Shown: one piece after another, positions 56,206 to 64,000 of the stretch
Numbering within the stretch: the first letter of the stretch is position 1
Layout of the letters: each line of letters starts with the position of its first letter
Origin: Shewanella frigidimarina
GTDB lineage: Bacteria; Pseudomonadota; Gammaproteobacteria; Enterobacterales; Shewanellaceae
Length of the DNA stretch: 64,000 bases
Direction of reading: 5' to 3'
Assembly: GCF_003797125.1 (NCBI RefSeq)
Contig: NZ_RKKE01000002.1
Coordinates: 781,661-845,660, forward strand
Made by a program: the position numbers and the translations under genes
Notes under the pieces: model-generated
Database searches by the model: none
Told to the model about the DNA's origin: nothing
The model's input: only the letters and a program-made list of their open reading frames with translations

Positions 56206-56373
56206 TATAGAGCCCTCTTCAGTTTATTCTTCCCCCAACACCAGATATTGAAACACATTAATGGTATGAGGAAAAGTAAGCCAAATGAAGTTCTACTGAA
56301 CTGAGTGGGTAATCGGCCCTAACATTGAAAGGGGCAAAGACGTGTTTCAAGGTGGCCTAGTGAATGACCGTAA

Positions 56374-56793
56374 ATGCACAGAATTACTAAATCTCTACTA
56401 TGTTCTGCCCCTGATAATGTTAAAATCTCCGTATCAGAATTACCGAGAAACTCAATGTTTATCCATCATGTTAACGGCATCGACTGGCTAGTGATCACAG
56501 CTTTTGAAGAACTGAAAACTATGTTTATCGAAGAAGCCGGTACGATACCCTCTTGCTTCTCTACCGCCAGCGAATTGAACCTGGTTGATCAAGCAAAGCG
56601 AACTTATAGATATTTGCCTACTCTCAGCGGCGTAATCACCGATATCGGCACATATCAAAGACAGGGTAACGAAGAAGATTTGAACCCACAGCTTGCCTGC
56701 TTAGTTGAGGGGCATGGTCGGGTATTTATCTATCACGGCGGCTTTGTAGCTTTTGTGGATGACGAGCAAACCTTTATTACCCGAATAGACTGA
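56374..56793 (+). CDS. Hypothetical protein, unknown
   Basis: 139 residues in the longest frame; neither this ATG nor the next (56455) has a good ribosome site, so the start is uncertain. Pattern suggests an alpha/beta soluble domain (FIHHVNGIDWLVITAFEEL, LACLVEGHGRVFIYHGGFVAF). No family recognised. It is divergent from the Sel1 gene within the same island. Confidence 0.5.
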   Translation: MHRITKSLLCSAPDNVKISVSELPRNSMFIHHVNGIDWLVITAFEELKTMFIEEAGTIPSCFSTASELNLVDQAKRTYRYLPTLSGVITDIGTYQRQGNEEDLNPQLACLVEGHGRVFIYHGGFVAFVDDEQTFITRID

Positions 56794-56837
56794 AAATTAT
56801 TCAATAAGTTGAAATCGGCGAATTGGCATCCCTAGCA

Positions 56838-57228
56838 AGGAATGGGGTAAAAACGACTTAGTTCTATTGACTTGGAAATGGACCGGTTCAACATTTAAAT
56901 TGAGGTCGTTGAAGACTCTTTATAAAAGAATGCGTGAGCCTGACAGGACGTCAGGCTAGCTTCGAGGTACAGGTCGTTCCTTGGCATCCTGCCATCACGA
57001 CATTCGTGAATCCATTCACATCAGATGTACCATCGGAAGCGTGAGTATTTTCGAATAAGGCCGAGGCTAACTAAAAATAAAGTTAAAAGCTGGATCTACC
57101 CCATGGCGACCTTTTCGCTGTTTGAAAATGTTGCGGGGCGGCTGGGAGTTCCAAGAGGGAACAGCCGTTGGTTTCCTCTTGGTCTGGTGTGGGCGAAGCG
57201 CCACGACGTTAGTGGCCGCAGGCCATAT
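56838..57228 (-). repeat. Dispersed repeat, copy 5
   Basis: Reverse orientation. The tail starts aatggggtaaaaacgactta (as in copy 2), then a variable hairpin insert (tcgttccttggcatcctgcc...), core, hairpin block and the head ending ggccgcaggccata. Confidence 0.83.
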
Positions 57229-57238
57229 TCCAAACTCA

Positions 57239-57644
57239 TTTTGGGGCATAAATGATTTGCATACCTTGCTTGCAGTTGGCGTGATTCAACTCTGAACTTG
57301 AGGACGTTGAAGAAAATAGCGTGAAGCTCACATGGCCTTTCTCGCACATCCATGTGCTACAAGGCATTCAGGCATCCTGCCTATCAGATGTGAGCTTAGC
57401 TTTCGCGGTACAGGATGTACCATCGGAAGCGTTAGCATTTTCGAATAAGTCCGAAGCTGATTACAGATGAAGCCAAAAGCTGGATTACTTTCCGTCGCAA
57501 TTTTTTCGCAGCTGTTGTTTTATAAAAAGCGAAAATGTTGCCGGAACGGCTGGGGTGATCCAAGAGGGAATAGCTGTTGATCCCCTTTTGGCCCGTGCAG
57601 GGTGGAACCTTGCGATCTTAAGTGGTTGTGGCCGCAGGCCATAA
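57239..57644 (-). repeat. Dispersed repeat, copy 6 (long variant)
   Basis: Reverse orientation, 10 bp from copy 5. Tail attttggggcataaatgatt, a ~70-bp hairpin insert (cacatggcctttctcgcaca...), core, diverged hairpin block as in copy 3, ggcccgtgcagggtggaacc and the ggccgcaggccata head end. Confidence 0.82.
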
Positions 57645-57679
57645 AGAAAAAATTGACTCAAACTGTTCAACAACAGTAT

Positions 57680-58966
57680 TTAAACCTTAAGTCGCCACAT
57701 CTCAAAAGCTTCTTGGCAAAGCTGCTCTCTAAATTTGGGGTGGGCAATGTCGATAAGCGCACGCGCTCGTTCTCGTAACGACTTACCGCGTAGATAAGCG
57801 GTTCCATACTCTGTGACGATATAGTGTACATGCGCACGGGTGGTTACCACGCCAGCGCCAGGGGATAATACTGTGGCAATCCGAGACACCGTGCCATTAG
57901 CCGCAGTACTGGGCAATGCGATGACAGAACGGCCGCCTTCAGAAAGGCCTGCGCCGCGTATAAAGTCCATCTGACCACCTACACCTGAGTATATTTGAGT
58001 GCCCAGTGAATCAGCACACACCTGCCCTGAAATATCGACCTGTAACGCGGAGTTTATTGACATTACATTCGGATTTTTACGAATAATCGCAGTGTCATTA
58101 ACCTGCTCAATATCCATGAATATCACCGAAGGATTGTCATCAACAAAGTCATAAAGTCGTTGGCTACCCAATGCAAAGCCTGTCACCGTCTTGCCGGGAT
58201 GGACTTTCTTACGACTATTATTGATCACACCAAGCTCGACCAAATTAAGCACACCATCAGAAAATAGCTCAGTATGAACGCCCAAATCTTTATGCTCGGT
58301 TAAGCACGCCAATACAGCATCTGGAATGGCGCCAATGCCCATTTGTAAGCAAGCGCCATCAAGTACCAATTTGGCCACATTCTGGCCGATGGCCAAGCTT
58401 ATCGCATCGCTTGGGGCGAATAGATGTTGTGGTAAAGGCATGCTCTGCTCATACACGGCTGCGAACTTATTGTAATGAATAAAACCGTCACCATGGGTGC
58501 GAGGCATCATGGGATTAATATGAGCAATAATTTTACCCGCCATTTGGCAGGCCGCTAACGTTGCCTCAACCGATATACCTAACGAACAGATACCATGTTT
58601 ATCTGGTGGGGAAACTTGAACGATAGCAGTGTCGATATGCTGTTCGCCGGAACGAAACAACTTGGGCACCTCAGAGAGGAAAATTGGCACATAATCGGCA
58701 TCACCTTGTTGCAACAGCGAGCGCGTGGGTGTGCCAGCAAAGAAACAACGATGGCGTAGATGATCCTTTAAACGGGGATCACTTAACGACTCTGCACCCT
58801 CGGTATGCAACTGCAATAATGTTAAACCATGCTTTGTTAACGCATGTTGGGCTAACGCGTCTAACAATAATGTTGGGGTTGCCCCCATGGAATGAGTCCA
58901 CAAGGTTTCACCACTTTCAATTAAGGACACGGCCTCTAATGCACTGCTACAAATAATTGGTTTCAT
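57680..58966 (-). CDS. Acetyl-CoA hydrolase/transferase family (CoA-transferase)
   Basis: 428 residues. Two-domain family I CoA-transferase: VSPPDKHGICSLGIS (about 115), LVLDGACLQMGIGAIPDAVL, catalytic Glu in GVHTELFSDGVLNLVE (about 235), and the C-terminal YSGVGGQMDFIRGA and VHYIVTEYGTAYLRGKSLRERA. Closest by eye to 4-hydroxybutyrate or acetate:CoA transferases; true substrate uncertain. Alone, next to the repeat cluster. Confidence 0.88.
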   Translation of the reverse strand: MKPIICSSALEAVSLIESGETLWTHSMGATPTLLLDALAQHALTKHGLTLLQLHTEGAESLSDPRLKDHLRHRCFFAGTPTRSLLQQGDADYVPIFLSEVPKLFRSGEQHIDTAIVQVSPPDKHGICSLGISVEATLAACQMAGKIIAHINPMMPRTHGDGFIHYNKFAAVYEQSMPLPQHLFAPSDAISLAIGQNVAKLVLDGACLQMGIGAIPDAVLACLTEHKDLGVHTELFSDGVLNLVELGVINNSRKKVHPGKTVTGFALGSQRLYDFVDDNPSVIFMDIEQVNDTAIIRKNPNVMSINSALQVDISGQVCADSLGTQIYSGVGGQMDFIRGAGLSEGGRSVIALPSTAANGTVSRIATVLSPGAGVVTTRAHVHYIVTEYGTAYLRGKSLRERARALIDIAHPKFREQLCQEAFEMWRLKV

Positions 58967-59302
58967 TAATATTACTCAAGGTAATTAAGCTATTTGTAGT
59001 GTAAGCGGTTAATTCACCCTTTAATAGTGTTGGTAGTGGTAACGTTGAGCTAGCACAAAATAGTTGAGTAATTGAGACATGCAGTACGTTAATGGATAAT
59101 AAATGATGCTTAATTGGTATCAGCTTCAGTTAATCAAACTGACTTTTTAATGCCAATCACAATATCGTTTCGGTTATGCTCAAAAGGATGAAAAGCCAAC
59201 ATAAACCTCTCCAGCTTTTAAGCCATGCAGGGTTATGCGAATAAGTTAACTGAGAGATTGCGAGGAAGGGCTGAAGTTTTTCAGCCCTCATCAATGAAAA
59301 TG
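58967..59302. other. Intergenic region with hairpin after the chemotaxis gene
   Basis: No gene seen. The hairpin gggctgaa / ttcagccc (59268-59287) lies just past the chemotaxis gene stop on the minus strand and may be its terminator, though without a T-tract. Confidence 0.5.
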
Positions 59303-60931
59303 TTAGGCTATTTTAAATGTCGCCACTTGAAGTTGCATTGAGCTAGCCAGTGATTGTAAATCGTTAACAGAATGGGTAAGTTTTTCGGTCGCCGCGGATG
59401 AGGCTTGAGTAATATCATTTATGGTGATGATACTTTTATTGATACTCTCAGCTACATAGGATTGCTCTTCTGCTGCCGTAGCTATTTGAGTGTTAAGCTC
59501 ATTGATACTGTCGACCGAAGTGACAATTTCATTGAGAACTGTACCAGCACTGTTGGTTTTATCATTGGCACTATGCACTAAGGCTAAGCCTTCATCCATT
59601 GAAGAAACCGCAAGTACGACACTTTTTTGTAATCCGTCAATCATGGTTTCAATCTGCAGTGTTGAGTCTTGAGTACGTTTAGCTAAAGTACGTACTTCGT
59701 CTGCAACAACAGCAAATCCTCGCCCTTGTTCACCCGCTCTTGCGGCTTCAATGGCGGCGTTCAAGGCTAAAAGGTTAGTCTGCTCGGCAACGCCTTTAAT
59801 GACACTTAACACTTGGCCAATGTTTTGGCTCTCTTTAGCAAGATGAGATATCACCTCCGCCGTGGTGCCAATTTGGTTAGATAATTGCGACATACTGTCT
59901 ATTGAATTTTGAACAATAACATTACCATTTTCAGCATGATTATTAGCTTGCTTCGCCTGTTCAGCGGCAAAGTTGGTACTTTGAACAACCTCTGCCACTG
60001 TCGCTGTCATTTCATTCATAGCCGTTGCGGTTTGTTCTGACTCATCTTGCTGCTGTATCATTCTATGGTTGGTTTCTTCAGTGAAACGCTGCAACTCTTC
60101 TGATGAAATATTGATAGTATTTGCGGCATCTGAAATTGATTCAATAATGCCTCTTAGATGAGTTATAACGCCTGTAAGGCTCGTTGAAATCATGCCTAAT
60201 TCATCATCATTATAAGGAGTAAACACTTGGGTTAAATCTGAGTTTTGCTTAATGAGCTTTAGTTTCATCAAAATATCTGTCACTGGCCTCATCACACTAC
60301 GCAGTACCCAAATGGTTAACGCTACACTGATAACCACGGCACAAAACGTAAAGAAAATAAATAACTGAACTGATGATTGATATATCTCTTGAGTTAATCG
60401 CCATTCATCGCCTGCTACTTTTATTTGCAATGACACTAATTCGGCAATTTTACCGCTAATAGGATCGATTACCCCGTATAAAGGCATAATGTCATCGGTC
60501 AATTGACCTGGGATTTTTCCAGACATGTTTTGCAGTTTACTGATGAGAAAATCAATTTGCTCATCTGCGGGGCCAAACATATCATTGGCTTCAATACTAA
60601 GTTGGCTTTCTTTTGGGGTTAACTTAGTGGCTAAATATTTTTTCCACAGTGTATCAATATTACTTTTTGCACTCATTAATGTCTCAGCAGCATCTTGAGC
60701 GGTTGAGCCACCAGCATTGGCTTTGTTTATTGCATCAATGACTAAGACAGCATAGTCATCACCAATGATTTTTAAATCTTCTAACGGTACAACGCGATCA
60801 GAATAGATCCTCATCACTCCATCTTCGATTTTCCCCATCATATTCACCGCAATTGCGCTAATCACGATGAGAATGGCTAATGGAATTAACGAGCTAATGA
60901 GCATTTTTTGTTTTATTTGAAAATTCAGCAT
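59303..60931 (-). CDS. Methyl-accepting chemotaxis protein
   Basis: 542 residues from the ATG at 60931 (GGTGG upstream). N-terminal helix, a periplasmic four-helix-bundle sensor (about 35-185), second membrane helix (about 190-210), HAMP, and a signalling tip with GVAEQTNLLALNAAIEAARAGEQGRGFAVVADEVRTLA reading through the hairpin. No C-terminal CheR-docking pentapeptide (ends ATFKIA). Ligand unknown. Confidence 0.95.
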   Translation of the reverse strand: MLNFQIKQKMLISSLIPLAILIVISAIAVNMMGKIEDGVMRIYSDRVVPLEDLKIIGDDYAVLVIDAINKANAGGSTAQDAAETLMSAKSNIDTLWKKYLATKLTPKESQLSIEANDMFGPADEQIDFLISKLQNMSGKIPGQLTDDIMPLYGVIDPISGKIAELVSLQIKVAGDEWRLTQEIYQSSVQLFIFFTFCAVVISVALTIWVLRSVMRPVTDILMKLKLIKQNSDLTQVFTPYNDDELGMISTSLTGVITHLRGIIESISDAANTINISSEELQRFTEETNHRMIQQQDESEQTATAMNEMTATVAEVVQSTNFAAEQAKQANNHAENGNVIVQNSIDSMSQLSNQIGTTAEVISHLAKESQNIGQVLSVIKGVAEQTNLLALNAAIEAARAGEQGRGFAVVADEVRTLAKRTQDSTLQIETMIDGLQKSVVLAVSSMDEGLALVHSANDKTNSAGTVLNEIVTSVDSINELNTQIATAAEEQSYVAESINKSIITINDITQASSAATEKLTHSVNDLQSLASSMQLQVATFKIA

Positions 60932-61169
60932 ATAGACCACCAAGTAAAAATAATTTAACTATAAAAGCCCGATCAATCCTTGGAGGAACTTTACGACGAA
61001 ATACAATAACCAATGCAAGTGTTACAAAATTGTTATCATAATAATGTAATATAAAATATAACGCCAATCAAATATATGAGTCACATATTTATACATATAC
61101 TCATATATAGGCATAATATTTTCAACGTTATAAAAATCAATAAATTAAATTATTTCAAATAAGGAAAAA

Positions 61170-61286
61170 ATGATTCAAAACGAAGAAGAAATCTGGATAA
61201 CTTAGAATGTCGATATTATAAAAAAAGATTTAGCAGTTATGAGTAGCTCAAACCAACAACAAGAAGTTTACGTTAAGGGTAACTAA
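61170..61286 (+). pseudogene. Possible remnant of a small gene with in-frame stop
   Basis: AAGGAA then ATG begins MIQNEEEIWIT, a TAG (61203-61205), then the same frame continues as NVDIIKKDLAVMSSSNQQQ to a TAA at 61286. A ribosome site and coherent frame either side of one stop suggest a decayed small gene. Weak. Confidence 0.3.
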
Positions 61287-61653
61287 AAAACCAAGGCAAC
61301 GACAAAACCCAAACGACAATATAACTTTTTAATTACAAATCAATAGATTAATCAATAATAAACAAAAATATAATTATTGTTCTAAATAATTTCCTTCAAC
61401 TGAGTCATATTAATTAACCAATTTCGCTAGCTGGTCCATGACGTACAGTTAACGTGGTCAAGAAAGTATTTCTATATAATTGATTAAATAGTAAAAACAA
61501 AACACTCACGATTAATATATACACCATTAAGCATGATGACTTTTTAATAATCAAAACATAAACAAAACGGTTTTGATAAGACTATCGAACACTAAATAGC
61601 TTTATTCGCAGATTAAATCATCAAAATGCTGAATTATTAAACCTCCACGATAG

Positions 61654-61773
61654 CCACTCAAGAAACGCTATAACAATCTTGAATATGCATCCTTATATCA
61701 ATATGTTACCGTACAGGGTGCTAATTTAGATTCAGCGCAATCAAAAGTTATGCAATTACAATCAAGTGAATAA
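61654..61773 (+). pseudogene. Possible 3' remnant of a decayed gene
   Basis: A start-less frame ending at a TAA reads RYNNLEYASLYQYVTVQGAN then LDSAQSKVMQLQSSE and is followed by a terminator-like hairpin. Amphipathic, protein-like composition unlike the surrounding AT-rich DNA. Family not recognised. Confidence 0.35.
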
Positions 61774-61837
61774 GCCTAAATCGGGCGACGATGAATAGGC
61801 CGTCTGATTTTTCCCTTAAGAATAACTGAGGTGAGAT

Positions 61838-64000
61838 ATGGATGTATCTAACGCGTCGAGACGGACCTTTATAAAACAATGTGTTATTGGCGGGGTCGCG
61901 GTATATTCCGCGCCTTTACTGTGGGAAATGAGTCGGGCCAATGCGTCCATCATTTCGCCTGAACTTGCTGCACAGTGGCAAACTCAGGTTAGCGGCCAAT
62001 CTAAACCCAAATTTCGCAACGACGGTATCGCTAAAGTCACCGGTCAAAAAGTATATGGTCGTGACTACCGTGCAATGGACATGGCAGGCTGGCCAAAACA
62101 ACAAGGCTACGCGTTTATCTTACGCGCTGTAGATGCATCTCATGTTTATCAAGGTTTCTCCCTCGACCACCTCCCAGCTTCAGCTAAGCCGTATAAAGTC
62201 ATTACTGCGGCAGATCTAGCACGCGACAAGGTTAAGTTACCTGAGTTTTACGGTGACAATATGTTATTGCCCGAGGGACAAACAGCAGATTATCTTGGTC
62301 ATGCGGTGGCCATTTTATTATTTGACAGTTTCCCAGCCTTTAAACAGACTAAATCTTTGTTGCAGTTCGACAATACTTTATTGCGATTTGGTGAGAAAAC
62401 GGCCTTTGTTTCAGACACTAAAGACCCTTATGCCAGCTGGCGTCTTATTCGGGTTGAAGGCGAAAATGGTGCCCGTGAAGATACTTATAGCCCACTACAC
62501 GATGGACTGTTTTTCCCCAGCGTTAAGCACCACAAACCGGTATGGTCAGGTGATGCTAATGCTCAAGGCTCGGTTTCTGAGCGCGGGCTGTATTATGCTG
62601 GCGAGATAGAAAAACAGATTGCGAGTGCCAAAGCAGATCAACAGTGGCAAGTATTAGAGCGCGAATATCGCACTCAAATTATCGATCCTATGATGATGGA
62701 GCCTGAGGCCTTTAATGGCTGGTTTGATGCCAGCAGCCAAACCTTTCATACTGTTATTACCTCTCAGTCACCGCAAGACTTTCAAGAGATGGCCGTACAC
62801 ATGCTGTCATCTGGGCCATTGGCTGACAAAGTCAAAAATCTAGTAGTGCATTCTCCTTATATTGGTGGCGGTTTTGGCGCTAAAGATCACTCAATATTCC
62901 CGTATTATGGCGTGTTGGCAACCATTTACGCTAACGGTCCGGTTCGGTTAGCTAACGACCGCTTCGAGCAATTTCAATCCGGTCTTAAGCGTCATCCTTT
63001 CATCATGAAAAGTCGTTTAGCCGTTGATAAAGCAACCTTGAAAATTCAAGCGTTAACCTCACAGATGACAGTTGATGGTGGCGGTCGAGTTAATTTCAGC
63101 CCGTCGGTCACCTCTGTTGGGGCGACGGCAATGCAAAGCATTTATTACACCCCACGTAACGATATTATCGCCACATCTTATGCGTCACGTAACCCTGATG
63201 CAGGCTCGATGCGCGGTTACGGTACATTGCAATCGATGACAGCAATGGAAGGCATGATCCACGAGATGGCCGCTGAGTTAAATGTTGATCCCTTTAAGTT
63301 ACGCGCGGCTAACGTGATGGAGTCAGGACAGCGTAATACTCAAGGTGCTATCCCTAACGGCACGCTTAGATACCGTGAAATGCTCGACATGGCCGAACTA
63401 GACCCTGTATGGCAAAACCGTGCAGATAATAAAGCGCGTTATGAGGCTAAAAACCCAGGCATGCGTTACGGCGTTGGTTTTGGTATTGCAACGAAAGATT
63501 ATGGTACCGGTGCTGCAGCACCAAGTGCGGCGGTTAGATTATCTAAAGACGGTAAAATAATCTTAGAAATTGGTTTTATCGAAATGGGTACTGGTACTCA
63601 AACGTCACAAGCCGTGGTGGTCAGTGAGTCATTAGGTAGTTTTGCTCATGAAGTGAAACTTGCTGAGATAGATATTTGGGATGCAATGCAATTAGTGCAA
63701 ACCGACAATCCATACATTATTTCGCAGCAGCGCCAAGATGAAATGACGGCAAATCCACGTTGGACACCGGTTAAAGCCATGGCATCGTCGGCATCTATGT
63801 CGGCATATTATCAAAGCCATGTCACTCGTATTGCCGCCGATATTATTTATCGTCACGGACTCTGGCCTGCTGCGGTGTCTATTTGGAACGAGTTGTATTT
63901 CAACACCCCAATGGGTAAAACTAATCTCAATCACTCTCGCGACGGCCGCTGGACTGATGGCAAGCTTACCGCTATGGGATTCCCGCCGCTTTCAATCGAC
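61838..64000 (+). CDS. Tat-exported molybdenum hydroxylase large subunit, 3' end beyond window
   Basis: 721 codons visible, open to the window edge. GAGGTGAG precedes the ATG. The twin-arginine signal SRRTFIKQ (residues 8-15) is followed by a hydrophobic core. Xanthine-dehydrogenase-family molybdopterin domain motifs: YIGGGFGAK, SMRGYGTLQS and IEMGTGTQTSQ. The N-terminal hammerhead domain begins VTGQKVYGRDY. Such subunits pair with a [2Fe-2S] subunit, absent upstream and so expected downstream, or lost. Likely a periplasmic aldehyde or N-heterocycle oxidase. Confidence 0.9.
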   Translation, partial: MDVSNASRRTFIKQCVIGGVAVYSAPLLWEMSRANASIISPELAAQWQTQVSGQSKPKFRNDGIAKVTGQKVYGRDYRAMDMAGWPKQQGYAFILRAVDASHVYQGFSLDHLPASAKPYKVITAADLARDKVKLPEFYGDNMLLPEGQTADYLGHAVAILLFDSFPAFKQTKSLLQFDNTLLRFGEKTAFVSDTKDPYASWRLIRVEGENGAREDTYSPLHDGLFFPSVKHHKPVWSGDANAQGSVSERGLYYAGEIEKQIASAKADQQWQVLEREYRTQIIDPMMMEPEAFNGWFDASSQTFHTVITSQSPQDFQEMAVHMLSSGPLADKVKNLVVHSPYIGGGFGAKDHSIFPYYGVLATIYANGPVRLANDRFEQFQSGLKRHPFIMKSRLAVDKATLKIQALTSQMTVDGGGRVNFSPSVTSVGATAMQSIYYTPRNDIIATSYASRNPDAGSMRGYGTLQSMTAMEGMIHEMAAELNVDPFKLRAANVMESGQRNTQGAIPNGTLRYREMLDMAELDPVWQNRADNKARYEAKNPGMRYGVGFGIATKDYGTGAAAPSAAVRLSKDGKIILEIGFIEMGTGTQTSQAVVVSESLGSFAHEVKLAEIDIWDAMQLVQTDNPYIISQQRQDEMTANPRWTPVKAMASSASMSAYYQSHVTRIAADIIYRHGLWPAAVSIWNELYFNTPMGKTNLNHSRDGRWTDGKLTAMGFPPLSID

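Larger units (their letters stand above)
60932..61837. other. AT-rich gene-poor stretch, 900 bp
   Basis: Very AT-rich spacer before the molybdenum hydroxylase. No intact gene. It contains two weak coding-like remnants listed separately and, at about 61779-61815, an imperfect hairpin with a T5 tract that looks like an old terminator. Confidence 0.55.

Overview
The window reads as a chromosome segment of a Shewanella-like marine gammaproteobacterium, probably close to the cold-water S. frigidimarina / S. livingstonensis group. This is inferred from an outer-membrane-cytochrome-like lipoprotein at the left edge, a chromosomal subclass B1 metallo-beta-lactamase of the type known from those species, a bufferin (BufABC) locus, moderate-to-low G+C and characteristic Shewanella dispersed repeats. 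No rRNA, tRNA or CRISPR array was seen.

Layout: 1-7.6 kb holds housekeeping and small genes (cytochrome-like lipoprotein, LysR regulator, rsuA, glnD, a uracil-DNA glycosylase-family protein, MAPEG). 8.0-10.3 kb is a bufferin operon whose precursor carries two tandem Cys-rich cores. 10.6-18.7 kb is a seven-gene leftward unit: membrane-fusion protein, small membrane peptide, ABC ATPase, two FtsX/MacB-type permeases, and a sigma-54-dependent response regulator with its histidine kinase. It is headed by a well-formed sigma-54 promoter and a cluster of palindromic upstream sites. 18.7-20.9 kb is an AT-rich island with one PIN-like gene between inverted copies of a ~300-400 bp dispersed repeat. 20.9-32.6 kb has btuF, a DUF2235 hydrolase, an isochorismatase-like hydrolase, a trio of sulfotransferase/hydroxylase genes (two with SEC-C tails), a UbiB-like kinase, the metallo-beta-lactamase and a pseudouridine synthase.

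37.7-49.3 kb is a vitamin B12 region: btuD-btuC-cobT-cobS-cobU-cobQ-cobO as one overlapping leftward unit, plus cobC, then divergent B12-dependent methionine synthase metH behind three tandem MetJ-type boxes. btuF at 20.9 kb supplies the periplasmic binding protein for BtuCD.

49.8-53.1 kb is an AT-rich accessory locus: a cytoplasmic-type class 3 lipase flanked by two homologous small envelope proteins, a truncated third copy and a polytopic membrane protein. It looks like a lipase effector with immunity genes. 54.4-57.6 kb is a second repeat-bracketed island, again with repeat tails pointing inward and heads outward, carrying a Sel1-repeat gene and an unknown gene. The right end has a CoA-transferase, a chemotaxis receptor, a gene-poor AT-rich stretch with probable gene remnants, and the 5' part of a Tat-exported molybdenum hydroxylase.

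The best candidates for something undescribed are the two cargo loci bracketed by inverted copies of the modular repeat, the lipase locus, the sigma-54-controlled exporter and the duplicated bufferin. All functional assignments come from reading motifs; no searches were run.
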